Origin: Paracholeplasma brassicae
Lineage (GTDB): Bacteria; Bacillota_I; Bacilli_A; Acholeplasmatales; UBA5453
Reading direction: 5' to 3'
NCBI RefSeq assembly: GCF_000967915.1
Contig: NC_022549.1
Coordinates: 595,522-659,521 of the forward strand
Length of the DNA stretch: 64,000 bases
In this document: positions 1 to 9,004 of the stretch, piece after piece
Layout of the letters: every line of letters starts with the position of its first letter
Numbering within the stretch: position 1 is the first letter of the stretch
Position numbers and translations under genes: made by a program
The notes under the pieces: generated by a model
Told to the model about the DNA's origin: nothing
Seen by the model: only the letters and a program-made list of their open reading frames with translations
The model's database searches: none

Positions 1-1
1 T

Positions 2-1132
2 GAAAAAATCCTTGATAGAAAATTGAGACAAGTACTTGAAGACAAAAATCATCTAATTGAAGCAGTTCAGGATATGACAAAAAAAATGATATCAGACCAC
101 ATTCAAGATATTAATAAGCAGATTAGCGAACTATCCAAAAATGTTGAGAGAAATATGAGTAGCATCAATAACATTAAAAAAAATTTCGACGAAAACGATA
201 ACCATTTCACTAGAAATGTTACATTTCAGTCCAAGTTATCTGAATTAGAAAATCGGACTCAAGAATACATTAATAGCACAGTAGATAATCTAGCAAATAT
301 CGACTTGATTAGATTAATGAATGAAAGAATAAATGAACTTAATGAGGAGCTAAATCAATTAAAGAATCAAACCCCGAAAGAGTTTACACATATTTATGTT
401 CGGAATGACAATTATGAAACAATGGATGATTTTCTAACTGATAATATTGGTGATGTAATTGAAAACTTAGTAAAAGGGGATATTTTTGATGTATTTAGGG
501 AGTATTTAATTGAGATAGTCTACTCGAAGAAACCAATCATATGCTCATCGAGAAATTCAAGATTTTTAACCAGTATCATTTCTTCAATCATGTCAGGAGG
601 CAATTATCATATTATTACCCTAAACATAGACGCATCTACGGATAAGTTGATTGATTTTATAGAGGCTTTGCCTTCAATACAGGGGAATAAAGTCATTTTA
701 ATTAAGAATAAAATAAATGTAACTGATTCAGAATATATTCTTGATTACATCATGAGTAGACCTGTCAATGAGAAATATATATTCGAGATTACCTATGAAA
801 AAGAAGTGTTGTTTATGGCAAACGAAATACTCGACAGATACAATTTTTATTTTGCCAACATTCAAGAAGGTAAAATTGATTATAATTATCTGTACCAATT
901 CGATAAAAACCAAAGGAAATCAACAATTGTAAGTGACTATGTAAAGTCACTAGATGAAATAGGATTAAATCTAAAAAATAAAACATTGATGAATGAAAAC
1001 TTTTATGGTGTTTTTGCATTTTCTATCATTCCTTTTTTATCCATTCATAATAGTGTAGAAAAAAGTGAACTAGTTGATAAATTAACAACACACAGTATTA
1101 GAGCAAAATGTGAGGCTACTTTCAATGAGTAG
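2..1132 (+). CDS. Unknown coiled-coil protein, 5' partial, first gene of the helicase module
   Basis: The reading frame is open to the left edge (frame from base 2), so the true start probably lies outside; a TTG at 23 is the first in-window start but has no convincing ribosome site. Seen: roughly the first 130 residues are charged and heptad-like (coiled coil). Next comes an alpha/beta region containing KKPIICSSRNSRFL followed by a hydrophobic strand (NKVILIKN), spaced like the Walker A and Walker B strands of a P-loop ATPase but without a GK[ST] loop. It overlaps the next gene by 8 bases and so is translationally coupled to it. I do not recognise the family. The pseudo-ATPase reading is inference. 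The position directly upstream of a DUF1998 helicase suggests a dedicated partner of that enzyme. Confidence 0.7.
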   Translation, partial: EKILDRKLRQVLEDKNHLIEAVQDMTKKMISDHIQDINKQISELSKNVERNMSSINNIKKNFDENDNHFTRNVTFQSKLSELENRTQEYINSTVDNLANIDLIRLMNERINELNEELNQLKNQTPKEFTHIYVRNDNYETMDDFLTDNIGDVIENLVKGDIFDVFREYLIEIVYSKKPIICSSRNSRFLTSIISSIMSGGNYHIITLNIDASTDKLIDFIEALPSIQGNKVILIKNKINVTDSEYILDYIMSRPVNEKYIFEITYEKEVLFMANEILDRYNFYFANIQEGKIDYNYLYQFDKNQRKSTIVSDYVKSLDEIGLNLKNKTLMNENFYGVFAFSIIPFLSIHNSVEKSELVDKLTTHSIRAKCEATFNE

Positions 1133-2150
1133 TTCATTTAGGCTCGACAGACTATATAAAACTATATCTGATGACTTAAGAATTTCAAAATATGAAAAAG
1201 AAGATGATTTATCTTATAAAAATAGATTGGTTTACTCTGCAATTGGAAGATGGGTTATGAGTTTGTTTTCTGATAGAGATTTTGAAGAGGATGATACTAG
1301 TAAAGTGTCAAAATCGCATGTGACAATCACGGCAATGGATGTTCTATTATCGTATAAGAAGGTTGATGCTGGGCTTGAGCAATATTTTACTGATGATAGA
1401 GCGTTGATCAATATGATAGAAGAAACTTATCAAAGAGTGGGGTATGTTAACTCAGGGGCGTATAGCTTTAAAAAGCAGAGCAAAACGGCTAGAGTAGCAA
1501 TTTCTAACAAATGTCTATTCATTGATATAGATTCAAATGTTAGAATTAGAGGATTAGGTTTATGGGGTAAATGCTCAGAGAGTGATACGTCTTTATCCGA
1601 TTATCTCTTAGTGAATGAAGAAGCACATATTTATACTGAAAGATTAATAACTTTGCTTCAATACAATGCGTTTGAAGATAATGTAGGAAAAATCGAAATA
1701 TACAATACAAATAAGAATAAATGGGAGTATTACTCGAGCAGGATTGCTTATAAAGCTATGTATTCAATTGTAAGAGTTGATGACGGATTAGATTATAAAA
1801 TTATTAAACACTCAAACGATATTATTTATGCTGCTTCGTTACCGACATTATATACAAAGCAATCAACGGAATTCACTTTTAAACACGAAGTGTGGAGAAT
1901 AATACTTGGTATATGCTCGATTAATAGTAGAAAAGCTAGATGCAACATAAGAATTGTGAATAATGAAGCTGTAATAATCAAGTTTAATGGCTTTATTTTA
2001 CCAGCTTTAGAAGAAAGTATTCTCAAATGTATGGCTTGGCCATTAAATAATTGTTTAAACATTTTTGAATATATAACTGATATATCAATGCTTAAAAGCA
2101 TAATAGTATTATTATCTAGATTATCAATTGAAATTGTAGTGGAGGAATAA
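1125..2150 (+). CDS. Unknown protein of the helicase module (about 341 aa)
   Basis: No family recognised. I chose the ATG at 1125 because GTGAGG lies about 9 bases upstream and the ATGAGTAG junction overlaps the previous stop; a GTG at 1110 would add five residues but has no ribosome site. The protein is mixed alpha/beta with no signal peptide and no clear membrane segment. Near residues 140-155 it has a strand-rich patch (VRIRGLGLWGKC), and its last 60 residues are leucine/isoleucine-rich and helical. One base separates its stop from the helicase start, so the three genes form one operon. By context it is an accessory subunit of the helicase, perhaps for substrate recognition; this is inference only. 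Confidence 0.7.
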   Translation: MSSSFRLDRLYKTISDDLRISKYEKEDDLSYKNRLVYSAIGRWVMSLFSDRDFEEDDTSKVSKSHVTITAMDVLLSYKKVDAGLEQYFTDDRALINMIEETYQRVGYVNSGAYSFKKQSKTARVAISNKCLFIDIDSNVRIRGLGLWGKCSESDTSLSDYLLVNEEAHIYTERLITLLQYNAFEDNVGKIEIYNTNKNKWEYYSSRIAYKAMYSIVRVDDGLDYKIIKHSNDIIYAASLPTLYTKQSTEFTFKHEVWRIILGICSINSRKARCNIRIVNNEAVIIKFNGFILPALEESILKCMAWPLNNCLNIFEYITDISMLKSIIVLLSRLSIEIVVEE

Positions 2151-2151
2151 T

Positions 2152-5100
2152 ATGTCAAACAATCTGGGCATTAAGAAGACACATGACACAATGGTAAATC
2201 GTCTTACAGAGTACATTACGAGTCAATACTTTGGGGATAATCAATTATTGTTAAGTGCATCCGATGAATTATTGAGGAAAGAAGGAATTCTATTTCGAAA
2301 GCCGTTTATAGAATCAAATCAATCTTATGTCAAAGTAAAAGACGGAATACGAAATGCTAACATAGATAGTAACACTAAAAATTTTCTTATATCTTTAATT
2401 GACAATAAACTGGGTGTATTCGATACACCTTTTAAGCATCAAGTAGAAGCTCTGGAAAGTTTTGCAGAAGGAAAGAACCTATTTGTAGCGACTGGTACAG
2501 GCTCTGGAAAAACTGAGTGTTTTATGTGGCCAATAATTTACAAATTAGTTTATGAGGCGATTCATAAAAAGAACACGTGGGAACAAAGAGGCGTTCGTAC
2601 AATCGTTTTATACCCTATGAACGCACTTGTAACAGATCAAATTACAAGATTACGATCTATAATAGGTGACAGGGATAACAAATTCGTGGATATCTTAAGA
2701 GGTTTTTCACCAATCTCAAGAAGGCCACAGTTTGGTATGTACACAGGGAGAACACCTTATCCTGGTGATAGAGTTGATAAGAAGATAAACATAGATATTG
2801 CAAATTCTTATAGAGAAAGCTATTTGATTACTAAAGACTTAACTGCCATTCAAATAGAAGAACAAAGAAAGGATATAGAAGGCCTTAAAAAGATAAATAA
2901 GTATCCTTCTAAGAACATTGAAAAACTTGTTAAAGCATTAGAATCAAATAAACTAGAAGAGTATGATTCATCGGACGATGCAGAACTTATTTTACGATAT
3001 GAAATGCAACAACAAACACCTGATATATTGATTACAAACTATTCTATGCTAGAGTTTATGTTAATTAGGAAAGTAGAGAATAAAATTTGGGATGATACAA
3101 AAAAGTGGTTAAGTCTGAACGATGAAAACAAGTTATTAATCATTATTGATGAGGCACACATGTACTCAGGAGCAAGTGGTGGTGAAGTAGCACTACTTGT
3201 TAGAAGATTATTTTCCAAGCTTGGTATAACACATGAAAAGGTTCAGTTTATTATGACTAGTGCAAGTATGCCAAATGAGGATGAAGAGGACAAAAAATAC
3301 ATTCATGCTTTCTCTGAAGACTTATCAGGTTGTAAATCTGGTAGTTTTGTATACTTGTTTGGTAATAAAGAAGTTATTAAAGTTAACGATAAAGTTCCAT
3401 TTGATTTAAACACTTTGGCAAATTTAGATTTAGATGACACTATATTGGATGAAGTAACCATTGAAAAAAATATTTCTATTTTTGCCAACAATGTTTTTAA
3501 AGAGAATGTTTACAATGATCATAGGATATGGCTTTACGATAACATAACAAAATATGAACCTTTTAATAATTTGATAGAAAACTGTAGAGGTATCGCAACT
3601 TCATATGATGAATTACTAATAAAAACAGTAGGATCATCAACAGAAAAAGGAAGTAGAGCATTTGACAATCTACTGTTGTTAGCCCCCCTTGCAAAAGACA
3701 TTAATGGCAATGTTTTATTCCCAGCTAGAATCCATCTATTTTTTCGAGGTCTTAACGGAATTTATGCATGTTTAAATCCAAACTGTGATTGTAAACACAA
3801 AGGTGATGGAATTAATATAGGAAATTTGTACACTACTAATTATAGTCAGTGTATTAAATGTTATTCAAAGGTCTATGAATTAGTGAATGATAGAAGATGT
3901 GGCTCGCTATTTATTAGAACATTTATTCATAAGAACGCTGTTAATGATTCACAAATAATGTGTTGGAACAAAAAAGGCATTGATGAGAACAACGTAATTA
4001 TCGAGTTTCCATTGTATATAATTCCTAAAGATTACGATATTAGCAAGAGACCAAAAAACACTGAATTAGCTTATTTTGATTTTATTACGGGTAAATTGTA
4101 TTCTTTTTTGATGAATGAAGAAACTTGTATAAAAGTTTTAAAAAGTAATGATTTTGAAGAGAACAATACTATTTTTAAAAGCTGTCCACATTGCGGGAAA
4201 CGATTTAATTTTATTGGTCTATCAGATTTTAGAGTAAAAGGAAATATACCATTTTATAGTATTACAAAAGCACAATTTGACACTCAGCCGATGACAAAAA
4301 CACCCAGTGAGTTTACACCTAATGGAGGAAAGAAGGTATTACTGTTTTCTGACTCACGACAATCTGCGGCAATACTTGCAAGGGACATGACAAAGGTAGC
4401 AGATACTGATTCATTTAGAAGAGCTATATTCTTGGCAATGAAAAAAATATATGATAATAATCAAAAGAATGAATTCCCATTAAATTATTTGTATCCAGCA
4501 TTCGTAGAAGTATGTGTTGAGAATAAACTTAGATTTTTCTATGGAAAAGAACTTGATAAATTCGAAGTAGATAAAGCTAGATTTCTAAGTATTATAGAAA
4601 GATATAAAAAGATGGGCAAGGAAATAAACTATAGTAGATTACATAGTGAATTGAACACCCCTTGTGAAATGTATCAGGCGTATTTAATAGAGTTGTTTTG
4701 TAGTCCTACGGTGAGTTTCTCAAATCTTGGACTAGGATATATAGCACCAGTTGAAGAAAAACTGCAGGATATTCTTTTTGATTTAGATATAAGTACGTTA
4801 ACCGATCTTAAATTCATTAAAATATTCTTGGCCTTTGTCACTCAAACTTTTACCGACTCGTTTTGCTTCGATAACACAGTATCAGAAAGTGTAAGAAAAG
4901 AAGTAAAATATATTAAGGGTAATAGATATGGATTCAACCGTTATGATTCTTATATGAATTCATATATCAAAAATGAGTATCCGAACGAATATGAGAAAAT
5001 ATATGAATCAATTGTTAAAGAATTTTACAGAAAAGAAAATGAGAACTATTTTTTAAATTTAGAGTTTGTTAAAGTGATTTTGACATATAAAAATGACAAT

Positions 5101-7278
5101 AAATGGTTTAAATGTAGTAAATGTGGAAGTATTCATCCATTTAGTATAGGGAATAGTTGTTCTATTTGTGGTGATTCAATAATTTATGAGGAATATCCGC
5201 AGGACATTCGAAAAATAGACTATTGGAGAAAGCCAGTTATTAGCAACGATAATATAAAATCACTTAATACGGAAGAACATACCGCTCAATTATCATTTAA
5301 AGATCAAAAGGTTACAACATGGGCAAAAACAGAAGATTATGAAATGAGGTTTCAAGACGTTAATGTGGAAAGACCATCTAAAACCCCAATTGATATTTTG
5401 AGCTGTACAACAACGATGGAAGTTGGTATTGATATCGGTTCACTTACGGCGATAGGATTAAGAAATGTACCTCCACTTAGAGAGAATTATCAGCAAAGGG
5501 CTGGTCGAGCAGGTAGACGTGGTTCGTCAATTTCAACAATTTCTGTCTATGCACAAGGTGGGCCACATGACACATTTTATTTTAATTCACCAGATAAAAT
5601 CATCAGGGGTAAACTAAGAAAACCTTGGATCGATGTTAAAAATGATAAAATTATATATCGTCATTTTAATCTTGTGTTATTCTCAAGATTTTTTGACAGC
5701 ACATCTTATTCTTTATATGACATAACAATGGAGAAATTTAAAGAAATCTTTGACGATTTTATTAAATATGTTAAGGAGATTCAATTTAGCGAGGTTGAAG
5801 TTAATGAATACTTTATTAATCATAGCATTGAAGTCTTTAAGATAAAACTTGCCAATGATTTGGATAATTTTGTTTCAAGCCAAATAGAAGATAGTAGAAA
5901 GATATTTGATGCCTTGTTTGAAACAGGAATATTACCTACATACTCATTTCCATTGGATGTCATCGAATTCAACATCGAAGATAGTGAAGGGCATATAAAA
6001 CTTGCCCCTCAAAGAGGTATTGATGTTGCATTAAGCGAATATGCACCAGGTAGAACAATTGTCGTTGATAAAAAGACATACAAATCAGCAGGAATATATA
6101 CTCCCTCAAGACTTAAGGGCACTATAAACTTTTTAAAACCTGCTGAACCATACTTTAGAGAGGAAAATGGTTATTATAAAACGATACATGTCTGTCTAAA
6201 TCCGATATGCGGATGGTTTAGCAAAGAAAAACCTCATAACGGAAAATGCCCATTTTGTGGTGAGAGTTTACGGCTTGAATCGGAAAAGAAAATGCTAATT
6301 CCATGGGGATTTGCTCCATTGAATGCAAGAGATATTCCTGAAAGTGAAGCGGAAACGGAGTTTTCATATTCTGATGAACCATGTTACTCTGCGACGCCTT
6401 CTGGTGACCTAAGAAGAACTAATTACTCAAAACTTTCGGTATCTAATAGAAAAAATGAAGAAATCATTATTATGAACAAAGGTATAGAAGAAAATGGATT
6501 TGATGTGTGTAGAGATTGTGGTGCAGCACAACCAAGAGGGACAAAAACATTAAAAGAGAATGGTATAGGTGCACCGTTTACTAGTAAAGGAAATAGAGTA
6601 AGTTGTAATCATAAAAATGTTGAAGAGGGGATTTACTTAGGAACTCGTTTTAGAACTGATATGTTTTTCATGCAGATTGAGCTTGATAAAGAGAAAATCA
6701 GTGATAGAAATGTAATATTAAAATCTGCCTCGGTAACATTGTGTGAAGCTATGAAACTTGCAACAAGTAGAATTTTAGATATTTCATATAATGACTTAAC
6801 CATAGGTTCAAGAATTAGAACAAATGGGAAATTAAAAATCATTGATATATACTTCTATGATAGCCTATCAAGTGGAGCTGGATACTCATCTCAAATAGAA
6901 TCATATTTAGATGAGATAATTACAAACACATTTGACATCTTAGGTAACAATGACGATAGAGATATTTGCAATTATTGGAATCAAAGAGTACAATATCTAT
7001 TTAATAAACAACTAGCTTTTGATCTATTGTATTGGATGACTGAAGCGAAAGTGCCTAGTAAATTTACACAAGAAGAAACATTGGTCTTATCTAAACCATT
7101 AGTGAATATCATGCAAAATGAATTTAAAGCTATGTGTGAGATTTACAATAATAATGTGATTATAAATGCAAAAAAATATGAGATAATTAGAGCACTCCAA
7201 AGGAAAACCGGTAATGAAATCACTGATTTTGAGATAATTCAGGAACTTCCTACTTTAATTGAACAGATATGTAATTAA
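2152..7278 (+). CDS. Large DEAD/DEAH (SF2) helicase with C-terminal DUF1998, DruE/MrfA-like
   Basis: A 1708-residue SF2 helicase. Motifs seen: Walker A TGTGSGKTE near residue 115; TxxxxL-type YPMNAL motif; DEAH at 333-336; motif III SAS; a late motif V region (TTTMEVGIDIGSL); motif VI QQRAGRAGRRG at about 1114-1124. At least four Cys pairs (CLNPNCDC, CPHCGKRF, CSKCG...CSICGD, CLNPICGW...CPFCG) suggest zinc ribbons. The end carries the DUF1998 signature (SSGAGY near 1572). The same architecture occurs in Druantia DruE, DISARM-related helicases and the larger relatives of MrfA/YprA. It starts with ATG after GGAGG. Likely role: DNA-translocating motor of an antiphage module with the two upstream genes. 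The helicase call is firm; the system name is not, because the partners are unrecognised. Confidence 0.9.
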   Translation: MSNNLGIKKTHDTMVNRLTEYITSQYFGDNQLLLSASDELLRKEGILFRKPFIESNQSYVKVKDGIRNANIDSNTKNFLISLIDNKLGVFDTPFKHQVEALESFAEGKNLFVATGTGSGKTECFMWPIIYKLVYEAIHKKNTWEQRGVRTIVLYPMNALVTDQITRLRSIIGDRDNKFVDILRGFSPISRRPQFGMYTGRTPYPGDRVDKKINIDIANSYRESYLITKDLTAIQIEEQRKDIEGLKKINKYPSKNIEKLVKALESNKLEEYDSSDDAELILRYEMQQQTPDILITNYSMLEFMLIRKVENKIWDDTKKWLSLNDENKLLIIIDEAHMYSGASGGEVALLVRRLFSKLGITHEKVQFIMTSASMPNEDEEDKKYIHAFSEDLSGCKSGSFVYLFGNKEVIKVNDKVPFDLNTLANLDLDDTILDEVTIEKNISIFANNVFKENVYNDHRIWLYDNITKYEPFNNLIENCRGIATSYDELLIKTVGSSTEKGSRAFDNLLLLAPLAKDINGNVLFPARIHLFFRGLNGIYACLNPNCDCKHKGDGINIGNLYTTNYSQCIKCYSKVYELVNDRRCGSLFIRTFIHKNAVNDSQIMCWNKKGIDENNVIIEFPLYIIPKDYDISKRPKNTELAYFDFITGKLYSFLMNEETCIKVLKSNDFEENNTIFKSCPHCGKRFNFIGLSDFRVKGNIPFYSITKAQFDTQPMTKTPSEFTPNGGKKVLLFSDSRQSAAILARDMTKVADTDSFRRAIFLAMKKIYDNNQKNEFPLNYLYPAFVEVCVENKLRFFYGKELDKFEVDKARFLSIIERYKKMGKEINYSRLHSELNTPCEMYQAYLIELFCSPTVSFSNLGLGYIAPVEEKLQDILFDLDISTLTDLKFIKIFLAFVTQTFTDSFCFDNTVSESVRKEVKYIKGNRYGFNRYDSYMNSYIKNEYPNEYEKIYESIVKEFYRKENENYFLNLEFVKVILTYKNDNKWFKCSKCGSIHPFSIGNSCSICGDSIIYEEYPQDIRKIDYWRKPVISNDNIKSLNTEEHTAQLSFKDQKVTTWAKTEDYEMRFQDVNVERPSKTPIDILSCTTTMEVGIDIGSLTAIGLRNVPPLRENYQQRAGRAGRRGSSISTISVYAQGGPHDTFYFNSPDKIIRGKLRKPWIDVKNDKIIYRHFNLVLFSRFFDSTSYSLYDITMEKFKEIFDDFIKYVKEIQFSEVEVNEYFINHSIEVFKIKLANDLDNFVSSQIEDSRKIFDALFETGILPTYSFPLDVIEFNIEDSEGHIKLAPQRGIDVALSEYAPGRTIVVDKKTYKSAGIYTPSRLKGTINFLKPAEPYFREENGYYKTIHVCLNPICGWFSKEKPHNGKCPFCGESLRLESEKKMLIPWGFAPLNARDIPESEAETEFSYSDEPCYSATPSGDLRRTNYSKLSVSNRKNEEIIIMNKGIEENGFDVCRDCGAAQPRGTKTLKENGIGAPFTSKGNRVSCNHKNVEEGIYLGTRFRTDMFFMQIELDKEKISDRNVILKSASVTLCEAMKLATSRILDISYNDLTIGSRIRTNGKLKIIDIYFYDSLSSGAGYSSQIESYLDEIITNTFDILGNNDDRDICNYWNQRVQYLFNKQLAFDLLYWMTEAKVPSKFTQEETLVLSKPLVNIMQNEFKAMCEIYNNNVIINAKKYEIIRALQRKTGNEITDFEIIQELPTLIEQICN

Positions 7279-7410
7279 ACAAATGCAAAGTTATTTTTGA
7301 TGTATTGGAAACATTTTTGAGAATTTTTGTGAGCGTTTAAAATAACCCGTTCTTCCAATGACGTTTGACAAATACTACAATATCTATAAAAAGATAAGGC
7401 GGTATTTGAT

Positions 7411-7908
7411 ATGGCAAAAGCATACGATCAAACATTCAAAAATAAGATAATAAAAGAACGACTAAGTGGATTAAGCGTTAAATCAATTTCAATCAAACAT
7501 GGTGTTTCTGTTTCGGTGACTGGTAAGGCGGTTAGCTGTAGTTTAAAAAACAAAGTCGAACTAATGACTTATTTAAGTGACGGTCATATCCCAATCGATA
7601 ATAATTTAGATGAGCGAGGTATTAAGCCTTTCGTGATTAACCGAAAGAACTTCTTATTCTCTAATACTGAAAAAGGTGCAGAAGCATCAAGCATGTATAT
7701 GAGCATCATTCAAACAGCAAAAACAAACGGACTAGACACAAATAAGTACTTGGCGTACCTATTTGAAAACCTTTATAAGATTCAGATCTTTGAAAGTGAC
7801 TATCAAGACCCAGTCAAATTAGACGATAAATTTAAGATAATGGCGCATTTGCTCCCATGGGATGACAACATCAAGACACAATTTAAAATGAAAGAAACCT
7901 CTAGATAG
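7411..7908 (+). pseudogene. Internally deleted IS66 transposase (OrfA N-terminus fused to TnpC C-terminus)
   Basis: A 165-residue ORF in two unrelated parts. Residues 1 to about 35 (KAYDQTFKNKIIKERLSGLS...) look like the helix-turn-helix start of an IS66 accessory OrfA. From about residue 47 the sequence is the C-terminal end of the IS66 DDE transposase, with the hallmark PIDNNLDERGIKPFVI, KNFLFSNTEKGAEAS and TAKTNGLD segments. The catalytic core, normally about 300 residues, is missing, so the product cannot transpose the element by itself. The ORF is otherwise intact, suggesting a clean deletion. It is bounded by the inverted repeats and ends in a hairpin. It may be mobilised in trans by a full IS66, none of which is in the window. 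Confidence 0.85.
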
Positions 7909-7936
7909 CCGAAATTCGGCCCTAGAGGTTTTTACT
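7895..7936 (+). terminator. Rho-independent terminator inside the IS66 remnant
   Basis: A 10-bp stem AAACCTCTAG (7895-7904) pairs with CTAGAGGTTT (7922-7931). A nested GCCGAA/TTCGGC stem sits inside it, and the 3' strand runs into TTTTTACTTT. It overlaps the last codons and the stop of the transposase ORF. Confidence 0.8.
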
Positions 7937-7969
7937 TTATATGAGACGTGCTATTTTAAACGCTCACAA

Positions 7970-8293
7970 ATAACCGTAGCTACTGAACTTGTTAATAATT
8001 TAATCAGTGATAACGCAAAGACCAATATGAGCTTAGAAGAATATGATAGAAGATACAGTGAACTAACAATAAGATATGACGAGCTAGAAAATAAGAATGA
8101 GGAACTCATCAATAAAAGAGATGACAAAAAAGCTCGGGTTTATATCATGAAAGAGTTTCTATCTAATTTAAAACATGCCAAAGATAAAATGTCGGAATGT
8201 AATAATTCGTTCTTTACAAAGATGGTTGAGAGTGGCATGGTACATAGAGATGAAACGATAACATTTAAATTGAAGAATGGTTTTGAAGTATAA
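7970..8293 (+). pseudogene. C-terminal remnant of a large serine recombinase
   Basis: Reading in frame from the IS66 element's right end gives ITVATELVNNLISDNAKTNM, then SLEEYDRRYSELTIRYDELE, a coiled-coil stretch, and finally DETITFKLKNGFEV. This is the characteristic end of large serine recombinases: a LEEYEERY-type segment, coiled coil, and a terminal TFxFKNGxE strand. The resolvase catalytic domain and zinc ribbon are absent and the frame is cut exactly at the inverted repeat, so the IS66 element probably interrupted or deleted the recombinase. An ATG at 8027 opens an 88-codon ORF but has no good ribosome site. It suggests that part of this island once moved as an integrative element. Confidence 0.75.
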
Positions 8294-8416
8294 ACCAAAT
8301 GTGTATAAGTAGAAATTGATTAAGAAATCTAATAGCAATAAAAAACGCATATAAGAGTATAAAATAGTCTAAAACAGTCTAATAAAAAAATTATTTTTAG
8401 ATTTTATTAATAATTC

Positions 8417-8445
8417 TTGTTTCTAAAAAAATATAATAGTATAAT
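8417..8445 (+). promoter_or_regulatory. Sigma-70/SigA-type promoter for the HTH-helicase operon
   Basis: TTGTTT (8417-8422), a 17-base spacer, and a perfect TATAAT (8440-8445). It lies about 30 bases before the ATG at 8477 and directly upstream of the AGAGGTG ribosome site. No other good promoter is visible before the operon, so this probably drives 8477-19155. Confidence 0.7.
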
Positions 8446-8476
8446 AGAATTATAATGTAATAAAGAGGTGTTTAAA

Positions 8477-9004
8477 ATGATTCAATCAAAACTATTTGAA
8501 CGTCTTGTCACCAAGTTTTCGATTAAGGTAAACGATTTGGCTAGATACTTAGAAGTGAGTAAAGCAACGATATATAACTATCGTAATTTTGATTCGTTTG
8601 ATCAAATCCCAAACGATAAGCAATACAAAATATTTTATTTGTTTGGGAAAGAAAATGTGAATGAATTATCTCGTCTTTTAGATGAAAATGATAAAAACGT
8701 CTTAGTCAAGTATTCGGAAAGAATTGATAGTATTTTTCAAGACAAAGAAGAAAAAGCTTCTCACGATACGATTGCGATTGAAACACTTCAAAAAAGACTG
8801 AATGAAGCTACCGCACAATTAGATTCATGCCGAAACATTACCGCAATTGCTATGAAGCTTGAACATTTAGATGACATTACAAAAAAAGTGATCATTGATA
8901 AAGTCTCTGAAATTACCTGCGAAATGAACTCACTAGAAATTAAGAATTTTTTAGATTATCTGCAAGTGTATGCAGTATATTCTAAAAATGCTTTAAGGAA
9001 GTAG
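8477..9004 (+). CDS. HTH DNA-binding protein with coiled-coil tail, probable operon regulator
   Basis: About 175 residues. The start at ATG 8477 follows AGAGGTG at the right spacing; a GTG at 8468 lies inside that ribosome site. Residues about 10-55 form an Xre/Cro-like helix-turn-helix (VNDLARYLEVSKATIYNYRN), with the ATIYNYR recognition helix obvious. The rest is helical and charged, including a predicted coiled coil, so it probably dimerises. As first gene of a six-gene coupled operon behind a strong promoter, it is likely the autoregulator, as is common for defence cassettes. It could alternatively be a DNA-recognition subunit. The stop at 9002-9004 abuts the helicase start. Confidence 0.75.
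   Translation: MIQSKLFERLVTKFSIKVNDLARYLEVSKATIYNYRNFDSFDQIPNDKQYKIFYLFGKENVNELSRLLDENDKNVLVKYSERIDSIFQDKEEKASHDTIAIETLQKRLNEATAQLDSCRNITAIAMKLEHLDDITKKVIIDKVSEITCEMNSLEIKNFLDYLQVYAVYSKNALRK

Larger units (their letters stand above)
7329..7967 (+). mobile_element. Non-autonomous IS66-derived element with 16-bp terminal inverted repeats
   Basis: The ends are exact inverted copies: GTGAGCGTTTAAAATA at 7329-7344 and its reverse complement at 7952-7967; one further outward T/A pair also matches. The 639-bp interior holds one ORF fusing the start of an IS66-type OrfA to the end of an IS66 transposase, then a strong terminator. No 8-bp target duplication is visible in the immediate flanks (gaattttt against aaataacc), so the insertion is old or one flank was later deleted. 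The right end abuts the coding frame of a serine recombinase remnant. Confidence 0.75.

Noticed and set aside
2152-7278. Naming the first module Druantia, DISARM or Dpd outright
   Set aside because: Only the helicase-DUF1998 architecture is recognisable; the diagnostic partner genes of those systems are not.
7321-7975. An 8-bp target-site duplication flanking the IS66 remnant
   Set aside because: The flanks gaattttt and aaataacc do not match, so no duplication can be claimed.
8027-8293. An independent small coiled-coil gene at 8027
   Set aside because: The frame extends upstream to the IS66 end, has the serine recombinase C-terminal pattern, and the ATG lacks a ribosome site.
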